DNA of 64,000 bases from Dryococelus australis (GCA_029891345.1 CM057002.1:17420295-17484294), one strand, 5' to 3'; counted from the stretch's first letter, positions 46,932-58,591 are shown. Program-made: numbers and translations. Notes: generated from the letters alone by a model not told the origin.

Positions 46932-48613
46932 CACGTATGTATTCACAGCCTATACAGACACACGTATAAACGTGTGAAGATTATACGTGTAAGTTTTTTA
47001 ATGCCTACAGTGTTAGATGACAACATAAACATCTTCACACATTATAAAAAACTGGTAAATATAAATACGTAGGCCTGTTTTTTTTATATAAGTTTATTTC
47101 TAGACCGGGAGTATTCGGCTGAAAAATAATACTAGCAGAAATTCTTACATAACGCGACAACATACTATATTGGGGAATGTATAAAGTTATTTATTTCGAA
47201 ATTTATATTTCTCAAATTCTCCTAACACTTTCTTGAAATACTGTTCAGAGATGTTTTAAGGCTAAGATATTTTAGTTATACGTGGCTTAATTCTCACGGG
47301 ATTGAAGATTTTAGAATTTGTCAATTTCAAATCGATGCTTAAATAAACGATTGTTAACACTGATACTTCGTTGTAAGCTGCGTGTCTGCTATTCACACAT
47401 CGTATCCAGTCTGTAAGATTCGCCTTTGAGGCAATAAATTTCCAGCTGATGTATTGCTATATGATTTGTGATTTGCATATTAAGAATGTTGACGAACGAA
47501 TTTATTTTGCTAATTTGGTATGGAAAATAAAATTAACTGAAAAATAAAGTGTTATTTATAATCTAAAATGATTTTGCTGAGAAATGTTTATCAATGAAGT
47601 TGAAGCTATACCACTAGTGTATTATATGGATTTGATGTTTATTACATGTGTTAGTGGACGAATATCTGTAACTAGAACACAACCCGCTACTAAGAAATTG
47701 TGCAATTAAAATAATTGCAGTGCCAACCTAATTCTGCATTAAATTTTGTAAGACGGAAGTGTAATTGGTTTTAGAACGGCGGATAGATATTTGTGTGTCA
47801 AAGTTAACAAAAAAGGCTGCTAAGAAAACTAATTTGAAAACCAATTTTCGTACTTTATCTACTGTTTGGTAAATTCCATCAAAATTAAACTGATGTATTT
47901 GTGAATTATGGCAGAAAAGTTAAGCTAATTAAAAAACAAATTTATAAAGTTTTTTCAAGTGCTCTTTTAAAAAGGCTATTAAGAAAACAACGCAAGAAAA
48001 ATCGCAGGTTTTTCAATCAGAAATATACAGCAAACGAAATTTTATCATCAGAATTTCAGAGCAGTTATTATAAGATTAAATTGATATAAAAGCACACGTA
48101 TAATAAAAAATACACAAATATCAAACTATTATTCATAAAAAAAAACTTAAGAGGTCTGGGCTTGGAATCGTAGTACGATTATATAACAGAAATATTCGAA
48201 GAGAAATTATTGTGCAGAGCACTCAATTCTTATTACAATTATTATAATACTACTCAAAACAAACCACGCCTATTTTCTACAACAGCTGTTTGAGCTTTTA
48301 CCACCGTCACTGTAATAATGCATCTTATCCACACAAATACCAATTAAAAATTTAATGATTTATAAAAAAAAATAGTAATAAAACCCGTATAAGTTGATCT
48401 TACAGACCCTGAATTTGCAGAGTACTGCAGTGCTCTTGATGAAAATGAGAAACGAACATTCTGAAGTCGTGGAGTAGTTAGCTGTAACTTTCCTCATTAA
48501 TGCGATACATTAGTCCCAACTCAGCGAGCTGTTAATTGACACGGGATCCACTCGCAAGAGAGATTCTTGCCTTCTCCCGTCTCGTTCCTCAGAAGCAAAT
48601 ACAATTTCACTGC
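46932..48613. other. Very AT-rich unassigned stretch
   Basis: No recognised genes or element ends. A Lys-rich ORF at 47901-48089 reflects A-richness. Confidence 0.4.
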
Positions 48614-49035
48614 TATAGGCTGTTCACGGTAAAATGAGAACTTTTGAAAGCCCTGCTTAAGCTCTACTCGTATACACGTTGTGTGTTCCTCCGCCTTATG
48701 TCAAATGAACATTGCCATGGGCATCAGCACTTCATTCATGCGTCGGTCAAGTGAAACTGTGAAATTATTAGGACAGTAAATATTTTCGAAATCTGCTCAT
48801 TTTTTCACTTTATGCATTAAAAAAGCAGAAAGTGAAAGAAATTATTTAAGTTATCATAAATGGTTACCTAACACTTTTTAATTCAACGTTAATATATGGA
48901 ACTACATTCCCCTCCATCTTTACCAACTTTACTGGCCACATGTCACTCAGTGCGCCCGTTAAAACATATGCAGACAGGACAAGTGACTTTTTTTCTAAGG
49001 TTGATTTCAAAAGTGCTCACTTTATCGTGAGCAGG
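48614..49035. mobile_element. Long TA-type MITE, family B
   Basis: Ends GGCTGTTCACGGTAAAATGA and CTCACTTTATCGTGAGCAGG. Contains AAGCCCTGCTTAAGCTCTAC and GTTCCTCCGCCTTATGTCAA, the same module found in family C. Same orientation as the copy at 35657. Confidence 0.9.
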
Positions 49036-49246
49036 CTTCAGCTGTTTGCATTTTGCTTGCGACAGTGTAGGCTGATGGGCTCTTGCTTCGGAAAGGCTTG
49101 GAAGTTGCGCTTCATCTGAGCTTCATCCGACAATCCATACTGTGTTTTCATCAGTCATGCACTGAACAACAGAAATGCGGAGCTTTCCTGACACTCCAAA
49201 AGAGTGTTTATGAAAATACGTACACATACCATGCATGAGTTTAAAG

Positions 49247-49677
49247 TATATTCGCGGGTTTTTCACATTATATGGAATCAAACATTTGAAAAATCACTCC
49301 GTATATACGTGTTTGGTTGTTTCATAAATATGTCATCCACCACAAGCGTTTATACTTCCGTTAAAATAAAAGTATCTTATTTTTGATTAAATTGAACTTT
49401 AATTTATACTTTATCTATAAAATGTATTATTTCATTTACAATTGATACGAATAAAAACAGTGAGAAACTTCAGTGTTTTTGTGAAGCCTAGCAAGAAATC
49501 GTTCTCATGGAAAATTTTATTACATTAAGTGTGCAAGAATGCTGTGCGTCGTCCCGTTGGTGTATTTTACTATACTTGATTAAGCTTTGTTTGCACAAGG
49601 CGGAGGAATATCCTGAAAGTAGAACTTATTCAGGGTTTCGGAAAAGGTTTCAGTATCGACGAACGGACTGCATATAA
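49247..49677 (-). mobile_element. TA-type MITE family C, reverse copy
   Basis: Begins TATATTCGCGGGTTTTTCAC, ends ACGAACGGACTGCATATAAC. Contains GGCGGAGGAATATCCTGAAA and the middle motif TTATCTATAAAATGTATTAT. Nearly full length. Confidence 0.75.
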
Positions 49678-49689
49678 CGAGGAAGGTTA

Positions 49690-50700
49690 AGGGCTCCTCC
49701 TGCCTAGTGCTTGAACTGCGTTATAGATTTGTTTTTTTCAAATACACGTTGTTTATCCCACGAAACTGTAAACGCGCGTTTAATCTGCTGATCTACGAAA
49801 AGAGCGCGGCCTTCAGGCGGGGCCTGTTAAGTGACGTCAAGCTGTCACGCAATAGGAAAACCAACACTCTGGCGTATCTAAAAAAAAGTGGCGTTTGGCT
49901 GTGTTGGGGACACGGCCGTTTGTTTTGCGTGAATACGTCTACGTTGACGCGCTCGGACGCCTTGATGTTTATTTTACGTTCCCGGCACCGCTTCACTCGA
50001 TCATATGGGGTTTTATGGGTATCGCTGGATTGTTTTTCAGATGCTCTTTCCAACTGTATACTATTCCTGTATTTAAACTTGGCTTTTTGACGCGTATAGG
50101 CCGAAATTGTGACAAGTTTTCTTAATTTTTTCACGTTAAACGCATACAATTTCACCATAACCACGCCACATAAATGTTTTTATACACGCAATCGATTGAA
50201 TTTGACGAAAGCTGTCGATTGAAACTCAAACGAGCGTTGTAGCTTCTATTAGTCAAAAGTTATACTACGCGGAAGTTATGAGACATGGCAAAACGAACAA
50301 AAAATTGCGCTCCCCCCTCCCACCCCCCTCCCCAGTAATGCACGTGATGCGCAACGTAACATATACTTTGATCCTTTCGAAATCGAGTGGTATAGTTAAA
50401 TTTTGAATATAGACGATCGATTCGGAGCTGCAATGCCAAACTGTATCCTCCGATTTTGTTATCATCGGATTTTCTGGATTCCCTCCCACTGCGGTTGCAA
50501 ATTTAAAAACGTATTCACATCAAAACGGCTTTTTCTAGGCATCGTATTTTTGAATACAGGACAAGTTTAAAAGAATGAAACAACTTCATATTACTACCCG
50601 ATTATGACAGAAGACCTTGCAGTGAGTGTATGTAATGATAAACTATGGAAGTTTTATTCCTCTTTGACGTACCTATAATGTTTTGCCACTTCTCTGCCAA
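49690..50700. other. Unassigned stretch with overlapping ORFs on both strands
   Basis: Around 49707-50164 a plus ORF (127 codons) and a minus ORF (123 codons) overlap; neither has a recognisable domain. A CRE word TGACGTCA is at 49832-49839 in a GC-richer patch. I do not call a gene. Confidence 0.3.
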
Positions 50701-50752
50701 GATCGCTAGTGACAAAAAGTGGTGAATCATCAGCAGAAAGCTCCCATCGAGG

Positions 50753-51278
50753 AGAATAGTGTTCGATTCCCTGAGAGGTAGCCCCCCAATAGTGTTCGAT
50801 CTCCGGAGAGGTAGCCCCCGAATAGTGTTCGATTCCTGGAGAGGTAGCCCTCGAATAGTGTTCGATTCCTGGAGAGGTAGCCCCCGAATAGTGTTCGATT
50901 CCTGGAGAGGTAGCCCCCGAATAGTGTTCGATTCCTGGAGAGGTAGCCCCCGAATAGTGTTCGATTCCTGGAGAGGTAGCCCCCGAATAGTGTTCGATTC
51001 CTGGAGAGGTAGCCCCCGAATAGTGTTCGATTCCTGGAGAGGTAGCCCCCGAATAGTGTTCGATTCCTGGAGAGGTAGCCCCCGAATAGTGTTCGATTCC
51101 TGGAGAGGTAGCCCCCGAATAGTGTTCGATTCCTGGAGAGGTAGCCCCCGAATAGTGTTCGATTCCTGGAGAGGTAGCCCCCGAATAGTGTTCGATTCCT
51201 GGAGAGGTAGCCCCCGAATAGTGTTCGATTCCTGGAGAGGTAGCCCCCGAATAGTGTTCGATTCCTGGAGAGGTAGCC
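50753..51278. repeat. 33-bp minisatellite, 16 units, open on both strands
   Basis: Units of AATAGTGTTCGATTCCTGGA plus GAGGTAGCCCCCG. Because 33 is a multiple of 3, the plus strand reads as FDSWRGSPRIV repeats and the minus strand as SGATSPGIEHY repeats, giving long ORFs both ways. Units 1, 2 and the last carry most changes; central units look identical, a sign of recent homogenisation. TGTTCGATTCC in 15 units matches the pol III B-box GGTTCGANTCC at 10 of 11 positions. Confidence 0.95.
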
Positions 51279-51299
51279 AGATAGGGAACGCCCTCTTTG

Positions 51300-51785
51300 G
51301 AGCAGCAGTGCACCTTACGGTTTAAATTTTCCCTGCGCTTAACTCTCGCATAAGAAATCTCGGTTTGCTCCAAGCCATGAGTAGATTAAACCTACCCATA
51401 AGCGAGCGCGGTGCTAACGAAGCAATGCCTGCAATGTCAGGTGATACTGTCCCGCCGAGCCTGTACAAAGCACAGCGAAGCCGTAGGAGCGAAATGAGTT
51501 TTGAAGAAGATGTAAGGATGGGGGGGGGGGGGGGGGGGGGGGTTGAGAGGAGCCGTTTCCAATTACAGATTTTATTTGTGTTCCACTGTGCTCGCGCGCC
51601 GTGCCTCCGGAATTCCTTAATTAATTCATTTACTGCGGGATAATTGTGCATCGAAATAAAGTTCTCCCGGGTTTGAAGTAAGCCCGCATCCCACATTTTC
51701 GTGCAATAAATTAAGCTGGAATTTTCCTGTAAATTTTTTTTTTTTTTGTTTTTACGTCCGAACCGCTTCCACGACTACAAGGTAT

Positions 51786-51822
<37 letters not shown>

Positions 51823-51827
51823 CGTTT
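51300..51827. other. Unassigned stretch with G and T homopolymers
   Basis: A G-run near 51520-51541 and a T-run near 51787-51817. Short ORFs on both sides have no domains. Confidence 0.4.
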
Positions 51828-51835
51828 ATCATTTC

Positions 51836-52132
51836 TAGGGACAGGTGTATTTCGCGAAAATATGTATGACCATGCTAGACTTCAATATCCCACGTCCACA
51901 ACCACAGCTTCCTTTGGTTCCTTATTGGCCGGGTGTCTACGTGAGAAGACATGTTGTTATTTAACTGGGCCAGTCGTAATAAAGTACTCAGATAGTGCAC
52001 GTCGTTGATTCGTGGACAGACACATGAGTCACGTGACACATAAAATAATCCAACCACGAAAGTGCAGAAGAACAAAAGTGTTTTGGAGTACAATTGGTCT
52101 TAAAATCTTTTCGCGGAAAACACCTGTCCCTA
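51836..52132. mobile_element. hAT-like MITE, family D, best copy
   Basis: TIRs TAGGGACAGGTGTATTTCGC and, at the right, GCGGAAAACACCTGTCCCTA. Flanking 8-mers ATCATTTC (51828-51835) and ATAATTTC (52133-52140) differ by one base. TTCGCGAAAA lies just inside the left end. Non-coding; TIR and 8-bp duplication indicate hAT-type mobilisation. Confidence 0.9.
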
Positions 52133-52259
52133 ATAATTTCTAATCAGTTTAAAACCATAGTTTCATCCTTGTACACATCATAAATTGTATTATCACTTTT
52201 TGTGGTCAGTAGACATTCACAAGCCAACCAAGGCAAGTTAGAAGTGAGTTACTTAAATC

Positions 52260-52535
52260 TAGTGCCAACTGTTTTTCGCGAAAATATTTACGCCGAGGCT
52301 AGACTTGAATATCCTATGTGCACACTTGCAGTCTTCATTTAACTATTGGCTGTTTGTCTTTGTGTGAGGATAGTCCATTACATGAGTAGGCCAATCAGAA
52401 TTAAGTCTCTCCGATACTGACCGTCCGCGATTCGCGGGCAGACAGATAGTATGCGTAACAGTTAAAATGATCCAATCACCAAGGTGGTTTTGAACTAAAG
52501 CGTTTTGGAACACAACATGTCCTGAAATCTTTATA
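52260..52535. mobile_element. hAT-like MITE, family D
   Basis: Begins TAGTGCCAACTGTTTTTCGC; interior AGGCCAATCAGAATTAAGTC, CGATACTGACCGTCCGCGAT and TCCTGAAATC matches the previous copy in the same orientation. The right end is decayed. Confidence 0.7.
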
Positions 52536-52859
52536 CATCACTGCAGGAACACAGGTTCTGTGATCCCACTCACCACAGTTTTAGTGCAGGCCAACATGAC
52601 AAAGGATACGCTTGCTGTCCTCTACAGCGTTCATTATTGGCTGGTCATAACTCACCAATGCGCCGAGTTAAATTTGTCCCATTCCACTGCCTTTAATTGG
52701 GTAAGATGTTTTACAATCACAACTGTTTTTTCGCGGAGATGTAACAAAAATATTGTTTTGGTCAGGAAAGTTATTGCTACTGAGCTGTAGAGTTGTTGTC
52801 AAGATACTGTTAAACTCAGGCAGTACAACGACTGCATGGCAATGCTAGTTTTCTCTTCA

Positions 52860-53130
52860 ATTACAAAGAAATTTTCAAAATATTTTTCCTCGAGGTACAC
52901 TCGAACGTAGTGCTACCCCATTCTGGCCCTGAGTACAAAATTATGTGAGAGTGTCTGTTGCATGAGTGAGTGAGCCAATCAGAACTCATATTCCCCGATA
53001 CTGACCGTCCGTGATTTGCGGGAAATCAGATAAGACGCGTAACAATACAAATAATCCAATTAAGAAAGTTGTTTGGGAACATAACTTGCCATAAATTATT
53101 TTTGCGATAAACAGGCAACCCTACATACTA
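52860..53130. mobile_element. hAT-like MITE, family D, decayed
   Basis: Interior GAGCCAATCAGAACTCATAT, CGATACTGACCGTCCGTGAT and AATAATCCAATTAAGAAAGT, ending near TTTTTGCGATAAACAGGCAA. A third D copy in the same direction within 1.3 kb. The left limit is uncertain. Confidence 0.65.
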
Positions 53131-54290
53131 CACATATGGTGTGATATAACATAATTATCTCCTGCTACAAGCGCTAAAATATAAGAAAATAAGTGTGTGT
53201 TTATAGCCTTAAGAGCGTAGATAGAAAATTTTCAGTATTTTAAATAGGGCCATGAAAAGTACAGCACGTTTATGTACATTAAGTGTAGTGTAATTTCAAT
53301 CAGGAATGAAAAATACTCTTCTTAAGTTCATACAATAATATTACGAAATCAAAAGTTTACACTGATTTTTGGAACGAACCTATAAACAAAAACCAACTTA
53401 TGGAAATTGAATTATTTAATTTGGAAAAAAAAAAAAACCTGTGTCATATATTATATCAGTATACTTGTGCAGTAAAAAACTGGAAAGTTTAGCATCTTCG
53501 AAAATTTGTAAACATAAGGTTATTTTTTTATTTTTTATTTTATTGAACTGTAGTTGTCCATAAGTCTTTATTACATAATATTTACCGGATAGTCTTGAAA
53601 ATAATAGGATCAGAATTGACCAGCTTCTTTTTAGAGATTTATTTGGATTATTTTACAAATTGTTTGTGTTATATAGACTGAAAATTTTTGATTTTGGGAT
53701 GCGATTTTGCAGAAATTATGTAACCCAAATTGTAATTATTTACTTATTTGCCCAAAATTACGTAATTTGTAATACATGCAGACTGGACAACATTTTGACA
53801 CATATATATTATTATTGATGTTTTGTGCTATTAAATGGTGTTAATATGACGTCTGGAAGACTTGTGCTTTACGCTAACCACTGTACTAGCGGCACAGTAC
53901 GGGAGTTTCTTTTACTTGCAGTCACACAGAATAACAGAGCACTCGATCCAAGAAGCGGTCGTAATTTTTCTTCCTCTCAAACACAAAAGGCACTTCGCAG
54001 TAATTACTTGCTCTTTTGCTTCTCAAACGAAAAAATGCAAGAGGGTAAAAAAAGTTCCCCAGCATGCACTATATACAGAGTCACAGATTTTCAGTTGAAG
54101 AATTCTTGTGAAATTTCATCTACACCAGAGATATCACGAGAAGAAAAACGAGGACATTTATCTGTGCTCATGTCTCTAAATGTGAATATGAAGAAGCGAA
54201 AAATTATTTTAATCTATGAAGTTCGAAGCAAATAATAAAGTACAAAATAATTGCTGAATGCCTGTTGATAACCGTGATGACTCTGGTTTA
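53131..54290. other. Unassigned stretch with a 136-codon ORF
   Basis: The plus ORF at 53825-54235 is the longest here not explained by a repeat. It is Ser/Lys/Asn rich with no domain, signal or membrane segment I recognise. AT-rich elsewhere. Confidence 0.3.
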
Positions 54291-54293
54291 ACG

Positions 54294-54415
54294 AGATTAC
54301 TTTGGTTACAAAATGTTGCATGATAACTTTGGTTACAAAATGTAACATGATGACTTTGGTTATAAAATTGATCGTGACAACTTGATGTCTGGTTACAAAT
54401 TGTAACCTGTTTTTG
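54294..54415. repeat. Degenerate 28-bp tandem repeat
   Basis: Three to four units of ACTTTGGTTACAAAATGTAA plus CATGATG. Units diverge toward the right. Confidence 0.8.
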
Positions 54416-54586
54416 CGACGGGGAGCATCGTGATCCCACCGTTAATTCACCAGAACAAACGGATACGTGTTAACAATAGTTCACAGTTAAAAATGGCAGT
54501 ACGATAAACGTTTATTTGAAATACTGATACCATGCAACAATGTTTGTTGTGAGGTAGGACGTTGACGCGTAGTCGAATACATCCTT

Positions 54587-54975
54587 TATAAGTCTGTTAC
54601 TTCCAACTTTCTTCAAGCCCTGCTAAAGTTCTACTTCTAGTATATTACTCCGCCTCGTGCGAACAAATCTTAGGTGCACATCCTATTTGATAGTATTTTA
54701 CATGGAACTATTTCCTTACTGGGCATTGCCAACATTCCTGTTATTTCCGTATTTTTATTTGCATTAATTATAAATAAAATATTAATTCCGTACATAAAAT
54801 ATAAGCAGAAGTTCCAATTAACCAAAACTAAGACGTTTTCGTGTTAAATCAAGTATTAAACGATTATGATACATGCCATATTTAGGAAACATCCAAACAC
54901 GTCACAGATGGGGCGATTTTTCAAAGGATTGACTTTTAAAAGTGTTAAGATACTACTAATAGTTTATGTCGTAGC
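54587..54975 (+). mobile_element. TA-type MITE family C
   Basis: Begins TATAAGTCTGTTAC, carries CAAGCCCTGCTAAAGTTCTA and TATTACTCCGCCTCGTGCGA, and ends near GGCGATTTTTCAAAGGATTG. A stretch after the module is shortened relative to 28818. Confidence 0.65.
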
Positions 54976-55029
54976 AGTTGCCGTTTACTAGATTGTACGA
55001 CAACTGGTAAGTTTGATGGAAACGTATAT

Positions 55030-55452
55030 AGAGGCTGTTCACAGTGAAGTAAGCACTTTCGAAACCAACCTCAGAAAAAAAAACGCTGCTCCTACCTGCA
55101 TATTATTGAACGGGCACACTGAGTGACGTACACATAGATAAGTTGGTAACGATGGAGGGAGAGTAGTTCCATATATTAAAGTGGAATAAAAAGTTTTAGG
55201 TAACCATTTGTGATAATTTAAATTATTTATTTCGGTTTCTGTTTGTTTATGCATTAGATGTGTAAAAATTAGCAGATTTATAAAATGTTTACTTTTCTAA
55301 TAATTTCACAGTTTCACTTAACCGACGAATGAATAAAGTGATGAAGCACATAGCAATGTTAATTTTACACAAGGAGGAAACATATACAACGTGCATACAA
55401 GCAGATTCTAAGCAGGACTTAAAAAAGTACTCATTTTACCGTGAACAGCCTA
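55030..55452. mobile_element. Long TA-type MITE, family B
   Basis: Ends GAGGCTGTTCACAGTGAAGT and CATTTTACCGTGAACAGCCT, with TA on both sides. Inside, AGTTGGTAACGATGGAGGGA and TGAATAAAGTGATGAAGCAC. Confidence 0.85.
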
Positions 55453-55735
55453 TGCCAGTTAAGTTGGCAGCGAATTACGAGGACTGATTCAGAAGTCATG
55501 ACAACTATTGTCTATCTCCCGAAAATGTTCCAACACAGGAAATGTACTATGTACAAGTGAAAGTGTACGACAAGTATGTAGTAAAGGTGACCCCATATGA
55601 AGTATGGATGCAGGAATGTCCGGCAAGGAACACAGACAAATATAGCTGCTTGAAATCCCCATCTAACTGATGTATTCTCGTACATCCTGTATACGCTCAT
55701 TTGAATGGGTACGTATCGTACGTGTACGAGCTGAT

Positions 55736-55972
55736 TATATGCTTTTCACTGTAAAGTGAGCACGTTTTAGCCCCTAGTTACTTTTTCCTTTCAGCCATTT
55801 TACATTCTTTAACCACCTTTTTAAATAAATATTGCCATGTAAGTAATAAACAGAGCGTTTATGTTCCACAGCACTCGGGAGGTATCGTCTAAGGGTAAAA
55901 TAAATTATATTTATTCACTATTATTCCAAATGAGAGGGCTTTCAAAAGTGCTCACTTTACCGTGAATTGCCA
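55736..55972. mobile_element. Short TA-type MITE, family A
   Basis: Ends GCTTTTCACTGTAAAGTGAG and TCACTTTACCGTGAATTGCC. The interior matches 25283. It abuts, and probably truncated, the mariner transposase remnant at 55975. Confidence 0.8.
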
Positions 55973-55974
55973 AT

Positions 55975-56370
55975 GACATACTTCAAAGTAGTCTCCAAGG
56001 TTGTCCACGGTTCGTTGCCAGCGATGAGGCAGACGGGAAATACCACCGGCTGCATGAGATCCGTCAGTGTGCAGTACCTCACGTTGAAATGCTTGCATGT
56101 TGGCAAAGCGTCTATGACGCAATGCCCTCTTCACTTTGGGAATAAGATCGTAGTCACATGAACTAAGATCGGGAGTGTAGGAAGCGCATGACAACACCTC
56201 CCATCCCCAACGCCTCGCCGTAGGCGTCTAGCACTACCTGCTGTATGAGGTCTAGCGTTGTCATGTAAGACTATAGCGTTGCCCGACAGATCATGACGTG
56301 TCTCTCGAACAGCAAACCCAAGACGGTACCGCATAAGTGCATTTACAGTACAGCTCTCGCGAAAATAAAT
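55975..56370 (-). pseudogene. Mariner-type transposase, C-terminal part, broken
   Basis: Minus strand. One frame gives VLHDNARPHTAGSARRLRR with the second catalytic Asp in HDNARPH. A shifted frame gives LSCASYTPDLSSCDYDLIPK, with the third catalytic Asp in CDYDL as in DD34D mariners, then RALRHRRF, SRLPHRWQRTVDNLGDYFE, the usual C-terminus. A single-base frameshift near 56190 separates the two parts. The N-terminal half and TIRs are missing; the C-terminus runs straight into the family A MITE. Confidence 0.8.
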
Positions 56371-56489
56371 TAACTAAACGGTGATTTCAAGCAGCCATGT
56401 TCGTGTGTGTTCCTTTCCAGACATTCCTGCATCCATGCCCCCGTGTGTAGGGACGTGCAAAGCTTGCGTTTTTTTTATTTGGCATCAGG

Positions 56490-56740
56490 CTGAACTTCAT
56501 GGTACTGTATGCACTACAGCTGGCGTCGTTTCTCCATTGGCTGCTGCATAGATGTGAAGTCACTGCCTCTCAGACTGAACTACGCGTGATTGGGGCACAC
56601 AATTGTGAAGTGTTCCTTTACTGGCGCAGAGTAACCCTGGGCGTGTCACATGAAGTATGGTCCAATGACAAACGTATGGCAAAGGTACATGTGTTTCAAG
56701 TTAAACATGTCCCCAAATAATAACGCGAATTTTGTAGGTC
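56490..56740. mobile_element. hAT-like MITE, family E/D-like, decayed
   Basis: Right end AACGCGAATTTTGTAGGTCC then CTA. Interior TCCATTGGCTGCTGCATAGA and GTCCAATGACAAACG recall E and D interiors, and CTCCATTGGCTGCTG matches the element at the window start. The left end is unclear. Confidence 0.5.
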
Positions 56741-56869
56741 CCTACCAATGTGGTGTCACTTTTACAATGTACTCGTCGTACACTTTCAACTGTACATAGT
56801 ACATTTGCTGTGTTGGATCATTTTCGGGAGATAGATAATAGTTGCCATGACTTCTGAATCATCCCTCGT

Positions 56870-57153
56870 AATAGAAAAAAGTCCTTAGACTTGTTGTTTG
56901 AACTGTGATATGTAAATGTATTGTTACAGAAGTCAGTGTTTATTGTTTTATAAATGTATGAAAACAGATTTGCGAATTATTAACATGTTTAAGTTTTTAA
57001 AAATTCCAGTGTTTCACTTGGATATAGCGTAAATAATGTGATAGGGTTAGTAGCAATATTGATATTATACATACCGGATGGTTACAGAATGATAAGAAAA
57101 GTAGATTTTTAGCAGGGCTTTGAAAAGTGCTCATTTAACCGTAAACATTCTAT
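56870..57153. mobile_element. Family B MITE, right-hand fragment
   Basis: Ends with GGGCTTTGAAAAGTGCTCAT then TTAACCGTAAACA. Upstream sequence is B-like but divergent, and the left TIR is missing. Confidence 0.5.
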
Positions 57154-57154
57154 A

Positions 57155-57680
57155 CAGCTTTTACCGGTACTGATATGCCAAAAGGGAAGAGTTGTTTAAA
57201 ACGTTCCATCATATCCTATATAGTCCGCAGCTTTGTTTACATACACCGAAGTGAAGTTTACTACGCAATATGTAACAGAGAAAATTTCGAGGCAACTTTT
57301 CTGCGGCCCTCTTAGACCGTGCCGCAGTTTCAAACTGTAGAGAGGGATTTTTATGCATTTTCTGCTCAAACTTATCTTTGCTCTCGCTCTCTCTCTCTTT
57401 CTCTCTCTCTCTTCCCTTCCCTCTTGTAACCTCCTTCATTCCATGAGGAACATTTCACTGTCTATTCTCAACAACAAAAAAACGTGAAGTGATACACTCG
57501 TTCTGAAGCAAAAATATGAATGAATGCATACATTACTGTAAGCTCGTCGTCACTTGATTATAACCAAAACAACAGAGGTTTGAGTATTTACAGAACATCT
57601 TTAAACGTGAGTTGTGAACAGCTGTGGCGTTTTCACACAGCTTCAAGAAATAAGCAACTTATTTCTGCCTCATTATGCTA
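57155..57680. other. Unassigned stretch with (CT)n
   Basis: A CTCTCT-rich microsatellite at about 57384-57416. A minus ORF over it is Glu/Arg/Lys rich because of the repeat. No genes recognised. Confidence 0.45.
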
Positions 57681-57688
57681 GTAATTAC

Positions 57689-57955
57689 TAGGGATAGGAA
57701 AATTTAGCGAGTTCAATGACCTGTAGGCTAGACTCCTCAGTCCTCTACATACTGTAGTCTCAGCTGTGTGTTCATTGGCTGTTAGCCTACACCTGACAGT
57801 TATGGGATTTGCATGGAGCTTCCTTGCACACATGCTATTGGCTCAGAGGCGTGCAGGGCGGGTCTAAGTGATCCAATTGTGAAGGTGGCTTTTCTGCACA
57901 TGTATTTTACGTCTATCTTGTCCTGAAATGAATTCGCGAAATTTCCCTATCCCTA
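57689..57955. mobile_element. hAT-like MITE, family E, with perfect 8-bp TSD
   Basis: TIRs TAGGGATAGGAAAATTTAGC and GCGAAATTTCCCTATCCCTA. Target duplication GTAATTAC at 57681-57688 and 57956-57963, identical. Probably the youngest hAT-like insertion in the window. Confidence 0.95.
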
Positions 57956-57964
57956 GTAATTACG

Positions 57965-58590
57965 TACACTCACCATGAGAAATCAAAGAACTCATAAAAT
58001 TTTGGTTTTATGTAAGCCTGAGATAAAAAGGGCAAGTACAAAAATAGCATTGGTTTCGATTGCAAGGTGCACGTACATACATAACTAAGAAAGATACAGA
58101 TATGACTTCAGCCAATTCTCGACAGCATTTTCATGCTTGATTTTAAAGAGTAAGCAGACAACCGCCTTGTGGTATGCTTTCCTAGATAGTGTTGGGTTTT
58201 GTTTTGCCACTGTTAAACTGTCCAAATACATAAATATACATAAACGGTTTCGCCAAATTTTCTGTACACTTTTCAGATAATGCAGCCGCGTATTAAAAAT
58301 AGTCATCATAATGTTACGAATTTCCTTAGTAGATCGTATCCTGTTTCGTGAAGAATGGTGATCTTAATGAAAATGAAGAACTGGATAAAATTTACTAATA
58401 TATTTACGATAGTATAAAGATGCATACAGCTATTATTTACAAAATACCACTTTCTATCCCTACTGTTAACTCTTAACGTTTTTATTAGTGAACTATATTT
58501 ATATACAACTTATATATAGTTATATATATATATACAATTATATATACTTATGTATACGAAACTATATATAGTTATACCGCATACTGCACT
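57965..58590. other. Unassigned stretch with (TA)n
   Basis: AT-rich; a TATATA-rich tract at about 58495-58570 precedes a family B fragment. No genes recognised. Confidence 0.4.
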
Positions 58591-58591
58591 A

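Noticed and set aside
49707-50164. Overlapping ORFs of 127 (plus) and 123 (minus) codons
   Set aside because: No recognisable domain on either strand and they overlap almost completely; neither could be supported as a gene.
50654-51373. 239-codon minus ORF and 188-codon plus ORF with 11-residue repeats
   Set aside because: Both arise from a 33-bp period without stops. The flanks have no start context, domain or splice signals supporting a protein.
53825-54235. 136-codon plus ORF
   Set aside because: No domain, no context, composition like the surrounding AT-rich DNA. Left as an unassigned ORF only.
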